Positions 36,342-48,391 of a DNA stretch of 64,000 bases are shown in pieces. Positions within the stretch are counted from its first letter, which is position 1, and the number at the start of each line of letters is the position of its first letter. Made by a program: the position numbers and the translations under genes. The notes beneath the pieces were generated by a model that saw only the letters and a list, made by a program, of their open reading frames with translations, was not told where the DNA came from and did no database searches. This DNA is from Dipetalonema caudispina (lineage: Eukaryota; Nematoda; Chromadorea; Rhabditida; Onchocercidae), in contig JABVXV010000070.1 of the NCBI GenBank assembly GCA_013365325.1, positions 177,989-241,988 on the forward strand. The letters run 5' to 3'.

Positions 36342-39300
36342 TTCATAAAATTCAAAATTTATAACATACCAAATGTGAGCGAAATGACTATCTTTTTCTT
36401 ATGTAACTCCGCTTTTCTCAACTTCATCCTGTTTCTTATTTCTCAAAAATTTTTTATAAATCACTTGATTTTATTGGGAAACTTGTTCCAGCAACAAAAC
36501 GAAGATGAGCAATGAGCATTGTTTTACGTAATGGATGACAATTATCACTTATAATTTGAAAACTGATAATGTTATCGTGTTTGCCGAATAAATTTGATTA
36601 AAAGAGATGGAAAATTTAGCAACGAATGAAGAGGATTTCACTGAAAATTTGTGTTGTAATAATTTTGATAACTTTATGAACATGTTTTGATCCTTTTATT
36701 ATGCATTTCATCCCTACCCTTTTGTTTTATAATTCTTTGATAAAAACTAAGATATTAATTTGGAAGACTAATTATTATTAATTTTCATTACATAAAACAG
36801 AAACACACGAACAGGAAAAGGCAAACAGACGATATAAATGCATGTGGAATGAAATGTGTTTTTAAGAACATTATTTTGCTATTTGAATGATTGATGAACA
36901 AGGAATTTTATGTACTAAATTTTGCAAAGTGAGAAGAAAAAGTGACTGAAAAAATGATCGATGAGCTGCAAAAGGATGACATGTCATTACATTTCCGGTG
37001 CTAAAATATTTATTTTCCATCTAGGTGTCCGCAGAAACATAGCGAGACAACGACAACTTTTTATTGTATTAAAATCTGAATTTATATTATATATAGATAA
37101 GTATAAGATTATTTTATATAAATGTGCCAAGGCAAAAACATTTCCATTTCTATTCAAAAATTTGAGGACTCGAGATTTTGCAAGTGGACATGTTTGACAT
37201 CGAAGGTGGTCGGAAAAATTATTTAGTTTTTCACTCATCGACCTTCCTATAAAGCCATATATTTTTGGAGCCGCTAGACGTTCTTATTTTAAATATAAAA
37301 TATAACCGATCTCTACATGACTTCATAGCAGTTGATTTCTGAAAGCTTAGGACCGTATATCTTAAAAGCAGTATTGCTTTTGATATATTTAAGAAAATTA
37401 GCTAAATTCTTAATTAGTGGCTTATTAAAGAAGTTATACGCTTCCATCTTTCCTCTTTGTAACCCTCATTATAGGATATATGTGTAACTGTTTTTTCGAT
37501 ATTCTCTAACATTTTGCTCCTCAAAAATTTCGACACTTTGAAAAACCAAAATATTGCCGTACCGAATGCAGTACATGAAAGATTCAAGTCATAGATATCA
37601 AGTAACTACTGGAAAATATAGTCTATCTTATCTGCGATGGTTTAGTATTCCAAAAATAACATCCTAGTTCATGGACTTTCACAAAAGTTGGACACTACCT
37701 TATACTTGGTCCGGTGAGTCCTGAAGACTGATCTTACTATTAAAACTCAATAAACACTTACTTCTCCATCTCGACAATTTTGGTTTGTACGGAATTTGCA
37801 AAGGGACGATTTTATTTTTCCAATTTATTTTATTCAATGGTTTTCTTGTAGGTAATAAACAAATGCAATTGTAGTGGTTTTTTCCAAAATTTTAGATCTT
37901 GCCGGTGTTTGGACATAATCGAAACTTCAGATAGTATACATGAGTGTACATTTTCTAGAGAAAATCCGACAATTTCTGCTGACTTGGCTTATTCAACGGG
38001 TGAAATGAATGATTCAAAAACAGTGATTTGACAAAAACGAGTTGTCTCATTATTGGTATGTTAATTAGATTAAGCTCTTAACAATTTGCTAACTAAAAAA
38101 AATGACCTACAGCGCTAATTTGAAATGATTAATGTTTGAAGATGTGTCAGGGTAATTAAAGGTCAGAGAAATGTTGGAAAATCAGACAAATTTTGCTATC
38201 ATCTTCGACACTAGCAAACTATATAAAGCATACACAGGTATATATAATTTAGATATAAACTCCAATGAGAACCAGTTTTTGAGTATTTATAAAAAGGAAA
38301 ATCTCTTTCTCATCAAGTCATACTTTTCCAGTGAACAGTTCACAAGTTTTCTCTCCCATTCAACCTATGCAAATTTCTCATTCTCTTAGTTTATCACCAT
38401 ATTAATTCCATTATTCTTTAGGTCAGGGAATAAATTTTACAAAAAAACGGGATTCAGTTAAACCATATGAGAAAATATTTCTTTCATATTTTATCTTTTA
38501 TGCAGAAATTCTTCATCTCTTCTTTCAGTGCTATTCTTTCCCAATTTTCCTTGACCCTTTCCGCAATTTCTTGAAACAAACATTTCTCTTCAAACTTCTT
38601 CCTCGCCCTCATTGTTATCGAAAACTTCCTATCATCAAACATTCCAGCCAATAATTTGATCTGGTTACACAATTAGTTGGATTCATACATTGCAACTCTT
38701 ACAAAATTTCCGAAATTTTTCTTAATTTTAATGTTATGGAATAGGGAATGATAAGTTACTGCCGACGATTATTCATTACCTTTGTCTCCAAATTTCTCTT
38801 TTTATATGGAATACATTTTGAGGTCAAATCAAAGGACCTCAAAAGAGGTTATATTAATTCTAAGCTTTTGTTTCTATCTATTATTTTTGTGAGCTGAAAA
38901 ATTCTCAGCTTTTCGCAGTTATTTATGAAGTTTCAAGTACAAATGTCGTAATAACTCCTCGATGAGAGTTGGTTGAAGAATTGATACTGTTGATGATTGA
39001 GTTGTTGATTGATCAGCTCGACCAACAGTCAATACAGTTTATCGACCAGTTCAGAAAACAAATGAACTGAAGCGTATGAATGGATCAGAGATGCATGTTA
39101 TTCGAAATTCGGCTTCCGTCCTAAGACGTAGATGTCTGATAAGGAAGAAATGAACCGTTAAATCATTTTCTCCGATTCATTCTCTCTTCCTCAAATATCG
39201 TGTTTAAAATATCCTTAGTTTAGAATTCATTTGTTTACTAAAGATAATAAATTTCATTTTTTAAAGAAATCAATAGAATTGGATTAATTCCGATGAATTA

Positions 39301-41034
39301 AAACGAACCCACTGATCAATTAAGTTCAGAAAAATTTATATTTTCAGGGAACATCCACTATCTGAAATATCCATTTCTAGTTATATGTCTACGCAACTAA
39401 TAGGACTTGTATGTACATTTCTTGAATTGTACAAATGCTACAAATCACATATGAAATGGATAATGAAGCAAATTTAATGAAATTTGAAAAGTTATTGTAA
39501 TTGTAAATAGAAAAACACAAAGCGTTAAAAAAAATTCCTTTTATGCTCATTCATTTATTTATCCAGCAGATTATTTTGGAATTTTAATCAAATTTTACAA
39601 AAATTTTGTTAAAAAATAAATGAATGACACAACGCTACGCGCGACCGATGACTCATACTTCCAATGACATAAGTTTCTTTAACGTTTACTTTTTTGTTGT
39701 TCTTCTTGAAAATGATTTTTTTCATGTTGGACATAGTTTTGACTCCGCCTTTGATCAATTTTTTCATATCAGAACAGTTTCTGAAATATTTTAAACGGCA
39801 TTTTCAATCCAGTATTTTATTTTCCTCCGCTCATAGTGGAAATACCCTGAGGGTAGGGGAAATGTGAAGCAGGTGGTAGGTAGTTACACGGTATTTATAC
39901 ATCACACGAATTCATTCAGCATACTAAATTATAATTTCAAAATTTCAGTTAGTTTTTGAAATTCCCGCTTACATGATCATGTTATCCGCACATCAAACCT
40001 AATGTTGCATATTTGAAAAGTATGATAATGAATGAATTAGTTTCCAGTAATTTAGCTTCCTGTTGATTATTATGTTATTTGTAAGTTATTTGCTTATGCA
40101 CAATTTGTATAACAAAAGGCAGTATGAAGAAATATAAGGGAAATGACATAGGCGACAACTATAGTTGACATATTGCAAATTAGTAATAGGTTTACTAATG
40201 CCAACACCATATAGATATTAGAGTTAGGTAAAAATGTATTCCACTTCTATGATTTAGCGCTACTTGCTGATATAATTCTTTTTCAATTAATTTTTACCAA
40301 ATAATTCTTCTTCAAATTATTCGAGAAACCACAAATTATTTTTTAAATTTAAAAACATGCAAACAGATGTTGAATGAATCAGTCAGTATTATAGTGGATG
40401 AATAACTTCTCGGTGAGGAACGGATTAGGACAATACTTTAGGAAGGAAGTTCATAGAGTTATTCTGACAAAGGCTACTTAATTTTTTTAGTGAATAGGAG
40501 AACATGGCACTAAATAAGTAGATTTATATTTTTACCAAGTTTGTTAAAATTCAACACTCAGAAGCAAATGCGAAGTAATGAATGTAACGTGCAAGTTTGA
40601 CTTAGCCTTTCAGTTTGAGCTGCATTTTGAACATAAATTAGATTAAGCAGAAAGTAAGGCAATATTATTTTTTTTTGAGAAATCCCTTCGTAAACCTTAT
40701 AAGTGAACTAATGGAGATGAAAAATAATCATCACAGTTATGAAATGCGAAACTGCGACAAATGTACGAATGCTGAAGTAGAACTTTTTGCGTTATTGCTC
40801 TAAATACATTATTTAAATTTGACGAAATTTTTTCCCAAAATAACGCAATCATAACAGATATATAATATGACTGGATTTTGATCCGGATAGAGAATGAACG
40901 GTTCCTTTCAGCACTTTATCTTTCGATGAACTTCATGAGAACAATCCAAATGATTCAGCAGTTCTCATAGTTTGTCACCCTAGTGAGGGGAAAAAATCAT
41001 CGTACCACGTGCATTTTTGTTGATTAAATGTACA
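36342..41034. other. AT-rich stretch, no gene supported
   Basis: An 83-codon minus-strand frame with a true ATG (36987-37238; contains CQTCPL and CRCL) and a 46-codon plus-strand patch at 39016-39158 (starts SARPTVNTVYRPV) look mildly coding. Neither is joined to other exons by splice signals, so neither is called. Confidence 0.4.
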
Positions 41035-41203
41035 TTAATTTTTCTTTAAGTAATTTAAAAGTGTAGTGACAATTTCTGGTGATTGAAGTGATGAGACAGG
41101 AAGTGGGAGGCCGGCAGTACTAGTAAGAGTAGTAATTGTTGTAGTGATTAGTCGGCGGATAAGCGATGATTTTAAATTGTACGAGACAGTCTGCTGAAAC
41201 AAA

Positions 41204-41504
41204 ATGAAATTAGTTCAGCCGAACTTTCTTAAATCATTATTAAACTTGCTTTCCATCAGCACTGTTATTTATATTTCATTTTTTCTCAGGTTAGGTATAT
41301 TTCATTTCATTTACAAGAATTTTTTTCGTTCCTACGGGAACGATACATTAACTTATGCTCTTTGACATTGCAACCATTGAATACTGAAAATCGGAATTCA
41401 CTAATTTGATCTATAATTTAATACGTTAGCACGTTACTAGAAGCATTTTTATTGCAGTAATTATTGCTTATAACTTACACTCAAAACTTTCCATAGGACT
41501 GTGA
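41204..41504 (+). CDS. possible 45-residue membrane micropeptide
   Basis: ATG at 41204. The first exon (to 41294, donor GTATAT) encodes a hydrophobic segment (SISTVIYISFFLRL). An acceptor ATTGCAG leads to a second exon 41458-41504 in phase, ending in TGA. A competing reading uses the acceptor TTCCATAG at 41497 and gives 36 open codons (DCEAIKHRISDVTD) to 41608. Both cannot be right in the same frame. A minus-strand 52-codon frame with a perfect TTTGTTTCAG acceptor ends nearby (41035-41193). This spot may hold a real small gene whose structure I could not settle. Confidence 0.2.
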
Positions 41505-41608
41505 GGCCATTAAACATCGCATATCTGATGTAACGGATACTGCTGTAGTGTCTTCTTGTAACATCTTAATGTCTGAAGATGAGAATCATTTCCTAAGTTT
41601 TCCATAGC

Positions 41609-43869
41609 AACTCAAACTTGCTATTGGTAAGCTTCTCAAACTTGCGAAATTCATGTTGATGTTATCCATGAAATGACAGATAATTATGCATTCGACTGTT
41701 TGGCGTCCTTTACTTTTTTAAAATTAAAACTCGTATTTCGTTTGCTGAATTCGATTATTCTTTTTCTTATTTTATTCTTTAGACATGAAAATTACTGTTT
41801 GTTCTTTCTATGTTTTTTTTTTTTTGTGGGAATTTTTAATTCAATGATAAGAAATAATGTCTTAAGGACAATGAGAAGTACTGCTGCTCTGGAGATGATC
41901 AATGATCCCCATTATGTCACAAATTACTTTTACCTCTAAATCTTCTCTCATGCTTCACGAAAAATTCTATTTCTATTTTCTAATTATTTTAATATTTTCA
42001 GAATTCGTTCTTAATAACCTTCGTCTTTTTCTTTGTCGATTTTTTCATCCCCTTCACTGTAATTTCTTGGGTTATATTGCAAAAACTAACTTAGCTGTAA
42101 CTGAAGAATAATTTAGTTATGTCTTTAAGAGACAGTCGGGAATCTGAAACACATCGATTGAAAATACAGTATATGCGTTATCTCAGTGCTAGATTGAAAC
42201 TAAAAGATTTATTTTTAGACCTGAATAACCGTTCTGTCTGATTTTAGAAAATTTAATTAAATGTTTAATTTGTTCATCTTTCCCTTTGCGTAAAATACTT
42301 CAGCTATGAAAGGAATACGAGTCATCCGCTTTCTAGTACACCATTTATTTAATGACTCTTCAGAAAACTGGGTTTTCTTTCATCAACGGACTAAGGAAAC
42401 GGCAGTATTTGGGCAATTGCTTTCAAAATAAAAATTTTTAGGATATTTATTTAAAAAAAAGAACAGGAAATTGAATAAAATAATTAATATTCATATAAGA
42501 GAATCAGGATAATTGAAGCGAAGTATTCATTAACATAAAAAATGCGAAGAAGGTCAACTTCGCCCTATACAATGGTCATATTCCATTGCAAACAGTGCTG
42601 GGTAACATATCTTTTCTGTTTTCTATTTGACATCGACATTTAATTTCTGAGCATTTATGAATACGCAATATAATATGATTGAAATTCCAACTTTAAATGT
42701 TTGAATTTAAATACAAATTCCTTGAACTTCATTGAGACAAGCAAAGTGACCCTACTTAGTCGAGAAATCATATCATGCAAAAAACATTAGATGAGTCAGG
42801 TCAATAAAAAAAAGAGAATCAAGACCAACAATTTTCAATTCAAAAAATAAATTTCATTTCAAATCTTGTTTTTTCGTTTATGTTTTTTAGTTGATATCAA
42901 CAGTAACTTTGTTTCATACAAGTTATCATTTATTCCGGTGCTTACGTTATTATATACTAGGTATTCTTTGCAGATTATACTATAATGATCATTGCTGAAA
43001 AAATTACCGGCAAATTATTTTATAAGAATGATTACAAAACGATAATTATTTTTCCATTTATTTCTTCACAATCCATTCATGAATCTCACTTTTGTTTCTT
43101 TATCCGTAAAAATATATGTTACACAAAAGTTGAGAGACTACACGATGTAAAACTATCATAGAATCTCAAAATCAAGGAAAGTTCAATTAAGAAAGTAATT
43201 TTTTTTTTTCAATTCGAAAATTTTCCAAATTTTACAACATTTTGAAAACATATTTTCCAACAAATAACTGTTGGTAAGTTGGGATGACTGTGATAATCTG
43301 TTACTTTGGCACTAATTCAAGTTAGAAATTAATTGGTCTCTTTCTTACTTGTCCTTCTTAAAAAATTACATTTTTACTGTTGTAGATATTTTAGTCTGCT
43401 GCCCATATGTTATCAGTGCTTAGTTCGCAATCCAGACGGATCATCTGCTCTTTAACACAAACAATCTTGATAAATTCCGATAAATTTTCACATTTCAAAA
43501 ATAATAAATTTAACTAAACAACAGTTCACTAATCATTTCTTCATATAAAATTTCTTGAATGCTGAAGTAAACTTCGACGCGGTAAGCAGACTAAAACGAA
43601 TCATTTCTCTTTTTCAACTTTTTGTTTTATTCTGACTTGGTTCCCTTGCTTTTTTCAATTCAAAACTTTTCATTCCATACGAGAAAATTGAAATAGAAAT
43701 AACACTGAAATTAAAACCTCCATGCTTCTTTTAATTTGTTGCAAAATACAGATAATGATTTTAATTTAAATGGTTCCGGTTATAATCTATCAAACATGAA
43801 ATAAATTTACTTAAATAATTTTTGCTAATTTCATTAAATTTCAGATATATTGCAATTTGTTATAATAAT
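41609..43869. other. AT-rich stretch, nothing seen
   Basis: Only short open frames rich in Phe, Leu, Ile and Lys occur, as expected of non-coding AT-rich DNA. No splice-linked exons were found. Confidence 0.5.
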
Positions 43870-44664
43870 ATGCGTCACGAGCTGTTTCTTCTTTTCTTCA
43901 TGTTTCTCTTAGTGTCCAGCAAATTACCAGGAAAGTAAGTCGAAGTCTTATGAACTTCTTACTAAATCTTCAAAGAACTATTAAAAATTGTGTTAAAACT
44001 TTTCGAAAGCAAAATAAGCGCCTTCTTAAAATCAGAATCCGATTAATACTACACGAAATAAGTGCATGAGACTGACTAAATCTAATGTGTCACTTGAAAT
44101 GCTATGTAGAAATAGAAATTTGCTTTTTTAAGTACTTTGATTTTTACAGAAAGAACTTCCTGGGAAGAAAAAGTTTTAGAGATTTTTAACTTCTAGAAAT
44201 TTAAAGAAATCTATTTACAAAATGAAGAGCTACAAGATAAAAAAATTCATATGAATTGCTTTTCATAATTATAAACTGATTCATTCAATTGTGATTCAGA
44301 GCCCGATATCGAATTCGGAAAGGCGGAAAAATTGATATTCTTCATAGGCAAATGCTTCAGAAATGGAAAACAGCTTTTCGGAAAAATCATCGGTATAAGC
44401 ATTCACAACTTTTCAGAATGCAAAAATTTACCTCTAGAAAAATTAAATTAAATTTTTCTTAGTTTAATTCATTTCTTTGTCTGTCTGAATTTTTCCAAGT
44501 AAATTTCAAGTCACTTTGTTTAGAAGCCCTCAATTACAGCATTACGAGTTGGCTTATCTTCCTACTGATTGAAATAAAACATTTACAGGAATAAATTTAT
44601 AAACAGAGAACTGGATCGTATTATCGCTGAAATGGATTCATACATAAAACCAAGATTTGGTTGA
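43870..44664 (+). CDS. RFamide neuropeptide precursor, FLP-33-like (ends KPRFG)
   Basis: Exons 43870-43934, 44300-44392 and 44589-44664, with donors GTAAGT and GTATAA, acceptors GATTCAG and TTTACAG, and phases 2/2; total 77 residues. Residues 1-17 form a textbook signal peptide (MRHELFLLFFMFLLVSS). The mature part is basic, with a dibasic RK at 49-50 and further Arg sites. The protein stops immediately after KPRFG (73-77), whose Gly would supply a C-terminal amide. C. elegans FLP-33, as I recall it, ends in the same KPRF-amide with an Asp at the same distance upstream. The predicted peptide here runs from about residue 60 (ELDRIIAEMD) to the amide. Known role of FLPs: secreted neuromodulators acting on GPCRs. 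Signal peptide plus amidation end make this firm as a neuropeptide; FLP-33 orthology is an inference. AATAAA lies near 44779. Confidence 0.8.
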
Positions 44665-45493
44665 TTTGCGAAATTGTATGAAATTCTCGGTTCAATCCGA
44701 GAATTTTTTTCCACGGACCACTTTTCATTTTGAAACGGGTACATTCAAATGATCTTTTTATGCGCGTAAAAGAGAAAATAAATTTGTTCATCTGTATATT
44801 TTAATCGTAACTTCTGTTTTTATGATGAGTGAATTACAAATTATACGCATTGCTCCTCAATAGCTTTTTGAGATCTTTCTGAATTCGACCCTCAATTATG
44901 AACTAACTTTAATAATCTCAGTTTTGCAACCAAAAGTTTGTTCTTGATGTTATATCAAAATTCTCTAAATATTCGGTACAGTATGCTTTTCATTGGTGGT
45001 ACCATCACATGTCGAACAGAATCAGTTGTCAGTTTTCGAAAGGACTCTTTTGCATCGGACAATTTATTTTGCATATGTCTTTATTAAATTCGTTGTTGCT
45101 GTCTTACTTTTAAATGATTAACTAATTTTCTACGATTATTCTGGAAATTTCAAAATATTGTAATTTTCTATGCTGTTCTTTTAATTAATGAGAAGCTTAA
45201 AGGTACTGAAAATGTTGATCTTTACAGTTACATCGTTTGGAAAAAAGATGAGAACGCAAAATGGGAAAAAGAGAAAATAAATTTGTGTCTTCACGAACTT
45301 TTTTAATATTTTAGAAATTAAATTCTATTTGCATCATTTACATTAAACTCCAAAATCCCCACATCTTTTATGAATTCAATTACTCCTTCCTGGTTCTGTT
45401 TACATTCCACTCTAATTATCGCAAATAATATCAATTTTTATATGCAACTTTCATCTTTTGAAACCAATTTTCTGTTAGAAACTTATGTACACC

Positions 45494-46249
45494 TTATCTA
45501 CTCTTTTTGTAAGGTGGTCGTATTTGATGTGGATAAAATTCAGGTTTGCACCTGAATCTGAATCTCGCAGTATCGTCCTCATCAGCTTCCAACTTATGTT
45601 TCCATTTCTATTTCTATTATACGAAAGAGTTCAAGGGTTAAAGTTAAAATGCTTGGTGTTACATTAGTTAAAGTAATTTGAAACCAGTATTTCAAAGTCA
45701 CTACTACAGCACATTTGATGGGGTTTTGTTCTTCGCCATCAAACTCGTCCGTCATCTTCCGCTGTCCATCCTCTATGCGCAACTTTCGATAATGAAAATC
45801 AGTCAATATCAGACAACCTGCGCTCTTGCATTTTCTTCAATTACTATGTCGTCATGGAGAAGGATATGTTTTGAAAACTACTCTTTCGAAATCGTGCAAT
45901 TATAAATTCATCTCTGACCTATTAAATGGTTCTTACTCATGAGGACTTCATAGGAAATCAAATTGTATCTGAAAAATACGAATTTCAATTTTCGTTCTAG
46001 AATTTTAATGAGATTTCGAATTTGTGATAATTTTCAATTATAAAGAAACTTTTGTTATTGGTATGGATATAGGCTCGAAATTAACGGCAGGCTGTTCAAG
46101 ATAAATCAGCTTACAAAAATTTATGCTCACCACGAAATCGCAAATGCGAGCTGTTCCGGCGTAATTTCAGATAAACTTCGTAATTCCAATGGCCAACTGA
46201 TAGAATATGATGAAGAAAGCCTTAGAATTAATTCATTTAATAATTTCAT
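45494..46249 (-). CDS. four-exon gene, unrecognised 123-residue protein
   Basis: Minus-strand exons, in transcript order: 46249-46134, 45968-45937, 45817-45708 and 45607-45494; phases 2, 1, 0 all agree. Starts MKLLNELILRL and ends PPYKKSR then TAA. The middle exons read smoothly across junctions (EQLAFAIS joins YNLISYEVLMS joins CLILTDFHYRKL). The C-terminal third is charged and aromatic (KLEADEDDTARFRFRCKPEF). No membrane helix is convincing and there is no signal peptide. First donor is GTGGTG; a GTGAGC three bases later is an alternative, but it would create a stop at the junction. Plus-strand open frames across this locus are antisense shadows. Family not recognised. Four exons in phase, true ATG and stop make it likely real. 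Confidence 0.6.
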
Positions 46250-47760
46250 TTGTTAAATGAAATTTCATACGATTCACTGATACTTATGATCACTCTGGTA
46301 GTGCCATTGCATTTACTATTATCTCTGTTAGGATATCATGATGTTATTTTACTTTTTATTTATCATTTTTACTCGCCATTATTATTCATTTTACGGGAAT
46401 CACAGATAAAGAGACAAATTAATACGATGCAAAGACGAAAACACGAAATTTAAATACTGAAGTAATTACTTCATTAAATTGTTTGAACCTGTCGAACAAT
46501 AAATGAACGACGCACAAACATAATATATCGATTATCATTTAAACATATAATTGTCTTTGAGAAATCTAAAATAACTATTACAGTTAAATAATTTTTTGGA
46601 CAATTAAATGCTTCATTTTTTTTCAATTTTTATCATTTGTCAAATATTTTCAGCAAACATTATTGCTTCATTTTTATTCCATCCACTAATCATTTATGAT
46701 TATAAATTTGTTCCGAAGTATTTGCAATCGAATTGCAGGACACACTTCATATTTCCGAACTATCTATATTCATTCATATAATTATCCCAATTTATTGTTT
46801 AGATGAACATTTCCAGAAATAATTATGAGAAGATATTAATTTCATATTGCAAATCCCATTCATATATATTCACATATAAACAAATTTTCATGGAAATAAA
46901 AACGCTTACTCTTTTTTGTTGCTATCAAACAATTTCTGCTAACTTTTTGCTCGTCTTTTCAAAGGATTATTTGTTTACCTTTTCAAATAAATGTTTTTAT
47001 GATATACTCATACTACAAGTTTTCAGTTTTATAGAGAAAGTGTAGGATATCTAATGTACCTATAATACCATCTGTGAGTAATATTTACATCAAATTATCA
47101 CTATGACGGATTGTTATTATATACATTTTTCTATTTGCATGATTGAATAAAATGATACAAAATAGAATGTAAAATGTAACAAGTGCCTCAAAAAGGAACA
47201 CTATCTTTAATGGAAATTCGAAATAGTATGCATAATTGATCAGTGATACGAATATTTTTGGTTTCGATATTGAATTCTGAATGTAGAAGAAGAGATCAGA
47301 AAATATATAAAGGTATAAAGTAAGAAGGCAATATGAGAGACGAATGATATGAGTAAAATGCGATTATTTAAAATGATTTATTTTTTTGTCGACTTCAATT
47401 TTATTGAAATGATTCGCTAAATTTTAAATGCTTGTTGGAAGAAAAATGAATAAATTCCAGTTTGAAATGCATAGTTTTCTAACTAGTAAATAATACGGAA
47501 ATTATAAGACAATCGGACGATAATTCGCAAGAAGTATGTGCAATAGCTTATTAGTAAGTTACTACATATCTTAAGTTTTTAATGAATTTTCAAGCAGCTA
47601 GTGAGGGAGGCTTTGCTGATTATTTCTGAGCTTTTTGTTTAATAAACGAAATGAAGTTTAAATTCGATTACAGCTCGAAATCAAAACTATCTGCCAGAAA
47701 AATGAAAGTCAGTAGCTTTTAGGCGTATTGTGGTAACCGTTGGCCACCGTATGACTACCA
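46250..47760. other. AT-rich gap between two minus-strand genes
   Basis: A plus-strand frame at 46250-46453 is hydrophobic and overlaps the start of the minus-strand gene by chance. Nothing else was supported. Confidence 0.4.
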
Positions 47761-48375
47761 TTAAAACAGGATGAATAGATGATGCAAGAAATAGCTGTCA
47801 CTATTCATGACAGAAGCATGGTCGAATAACTGATCGGTATAGTGGATGTACCGTATCGATGAACATTTTTGTTCATTTAGAGATACGTCTTGCCAACTGA
47901 CGTGTTTTGCCGACGGAAACTCTTTCATATTTTTTCGAAAATTTCTCATATTTAAAATTGTTATTTGAACTTTCAGAAATTGATTCTCAAATACATTCAG
48001 GTTTTTCGATTCAGGACCATTGGAATTTATTTTATTAAAACTGCCGAACATATTAGATTTGAAATTTGTAACATTGAGAATGAAATTACTTTGGACGTGA
48101 TAATTATCTTGAATCCACAAAAAATCTTCTGTTTTCGTTGGATCATTCTTTTTCACAAATTTTCGTAGAAATTCGAAGTGTTCCGTAGGTATACTTTGAA
48201 TGTATGTGTCTGCCTGATGAACAGCTGGTCCTTCGTAGATCACAAGCGCAACCATATTTACCGTCTGAATCAGAAATGCGCCACGACCATAAGGCTCACT
48301 AATTGGTACTTTTCTTTTGATAGAACGCACATTACGACATGGTTGGAGTGATGTTACAACCCAATAATATCGCAT
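47761..48375 (-). CDS. single-exon orphan protein, 204 residues
   Basis: A 204-codon uninterrupted frame, the second longest in the window, starts with ATG at 48375. The sequence GCCATTTCAG ends 10 bases upstream of the ATG, an ideal spliced-leader acceptor, and the frame is closed just upstream by TAG, so this is the start. The first half is the better folded (PYGRGAFLIQTVNMVALVIY, then ADTYIQSIP). The second half is polar with many Asn, Lys and Phe. No signal peptide or conserved motif is recognisable. It may be lineage-specific. A 3' extension by splicing was not found. Chance occurrence of such a length is very unlikely at this base composition, so a real or recently lost gene is favoured. 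Confidence 0.6.
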   Translation of the reverse strand: MRYYWVVTSLQPCRNVRSIKRKVPISEPYGRGAFLIQTVNMVALVIYEGPAVHQADTYIQSIPTEHFEFLRKFVKKNDPTKTEDFLWIQDNYHVQSNFILNVTNFKSNMFGSFNKINSNGPESKNLNVFENQFLKVQITILNMRNFRKNMKEFPSAKHVSWQDVSLNEQKCSSIRYIHYTDQLFDHASVMNSDSYFLHHLFILF

Positions 48376-48391
48376 AAAATTCTAACTGAAA
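48376..48391 (-). promoter_or_regulatory. probable spliced-leader trans-splice acceptor
   Basis: Minus-strand sequence TTTCAG is followed by a 10-base leader and the ATG of the 204-residue gene. An acceptor this close to a start codon with no usable upstream frame is the usual sign of SL trans-splicing in nematodes. An intron in the 5' UTR is the alternative. Confidence 0.5.

Noticed and set aside
36987..37238. 83-codon minus-strand frame with ATG and two Cys pairs
   Set aside because: No splice partners, cysteine spacing fits no known zinc-binding family, and the length is within chance for this base composition.
45370..45905. Plus-strand frames of 60-75 codons
   Set aside because: Antisense to exons of the minus-strand gene at 45494-46249; hydrophobic composition is typical of the reverse complement of charged coding sequence.
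46073..46256. 61-codon plus-strand frame after a GATATAG acceptor
   Set aside because: It lies antisense to the first exon of the four-exon minus-strand gene, which has a true ATG and three further exons in phase.
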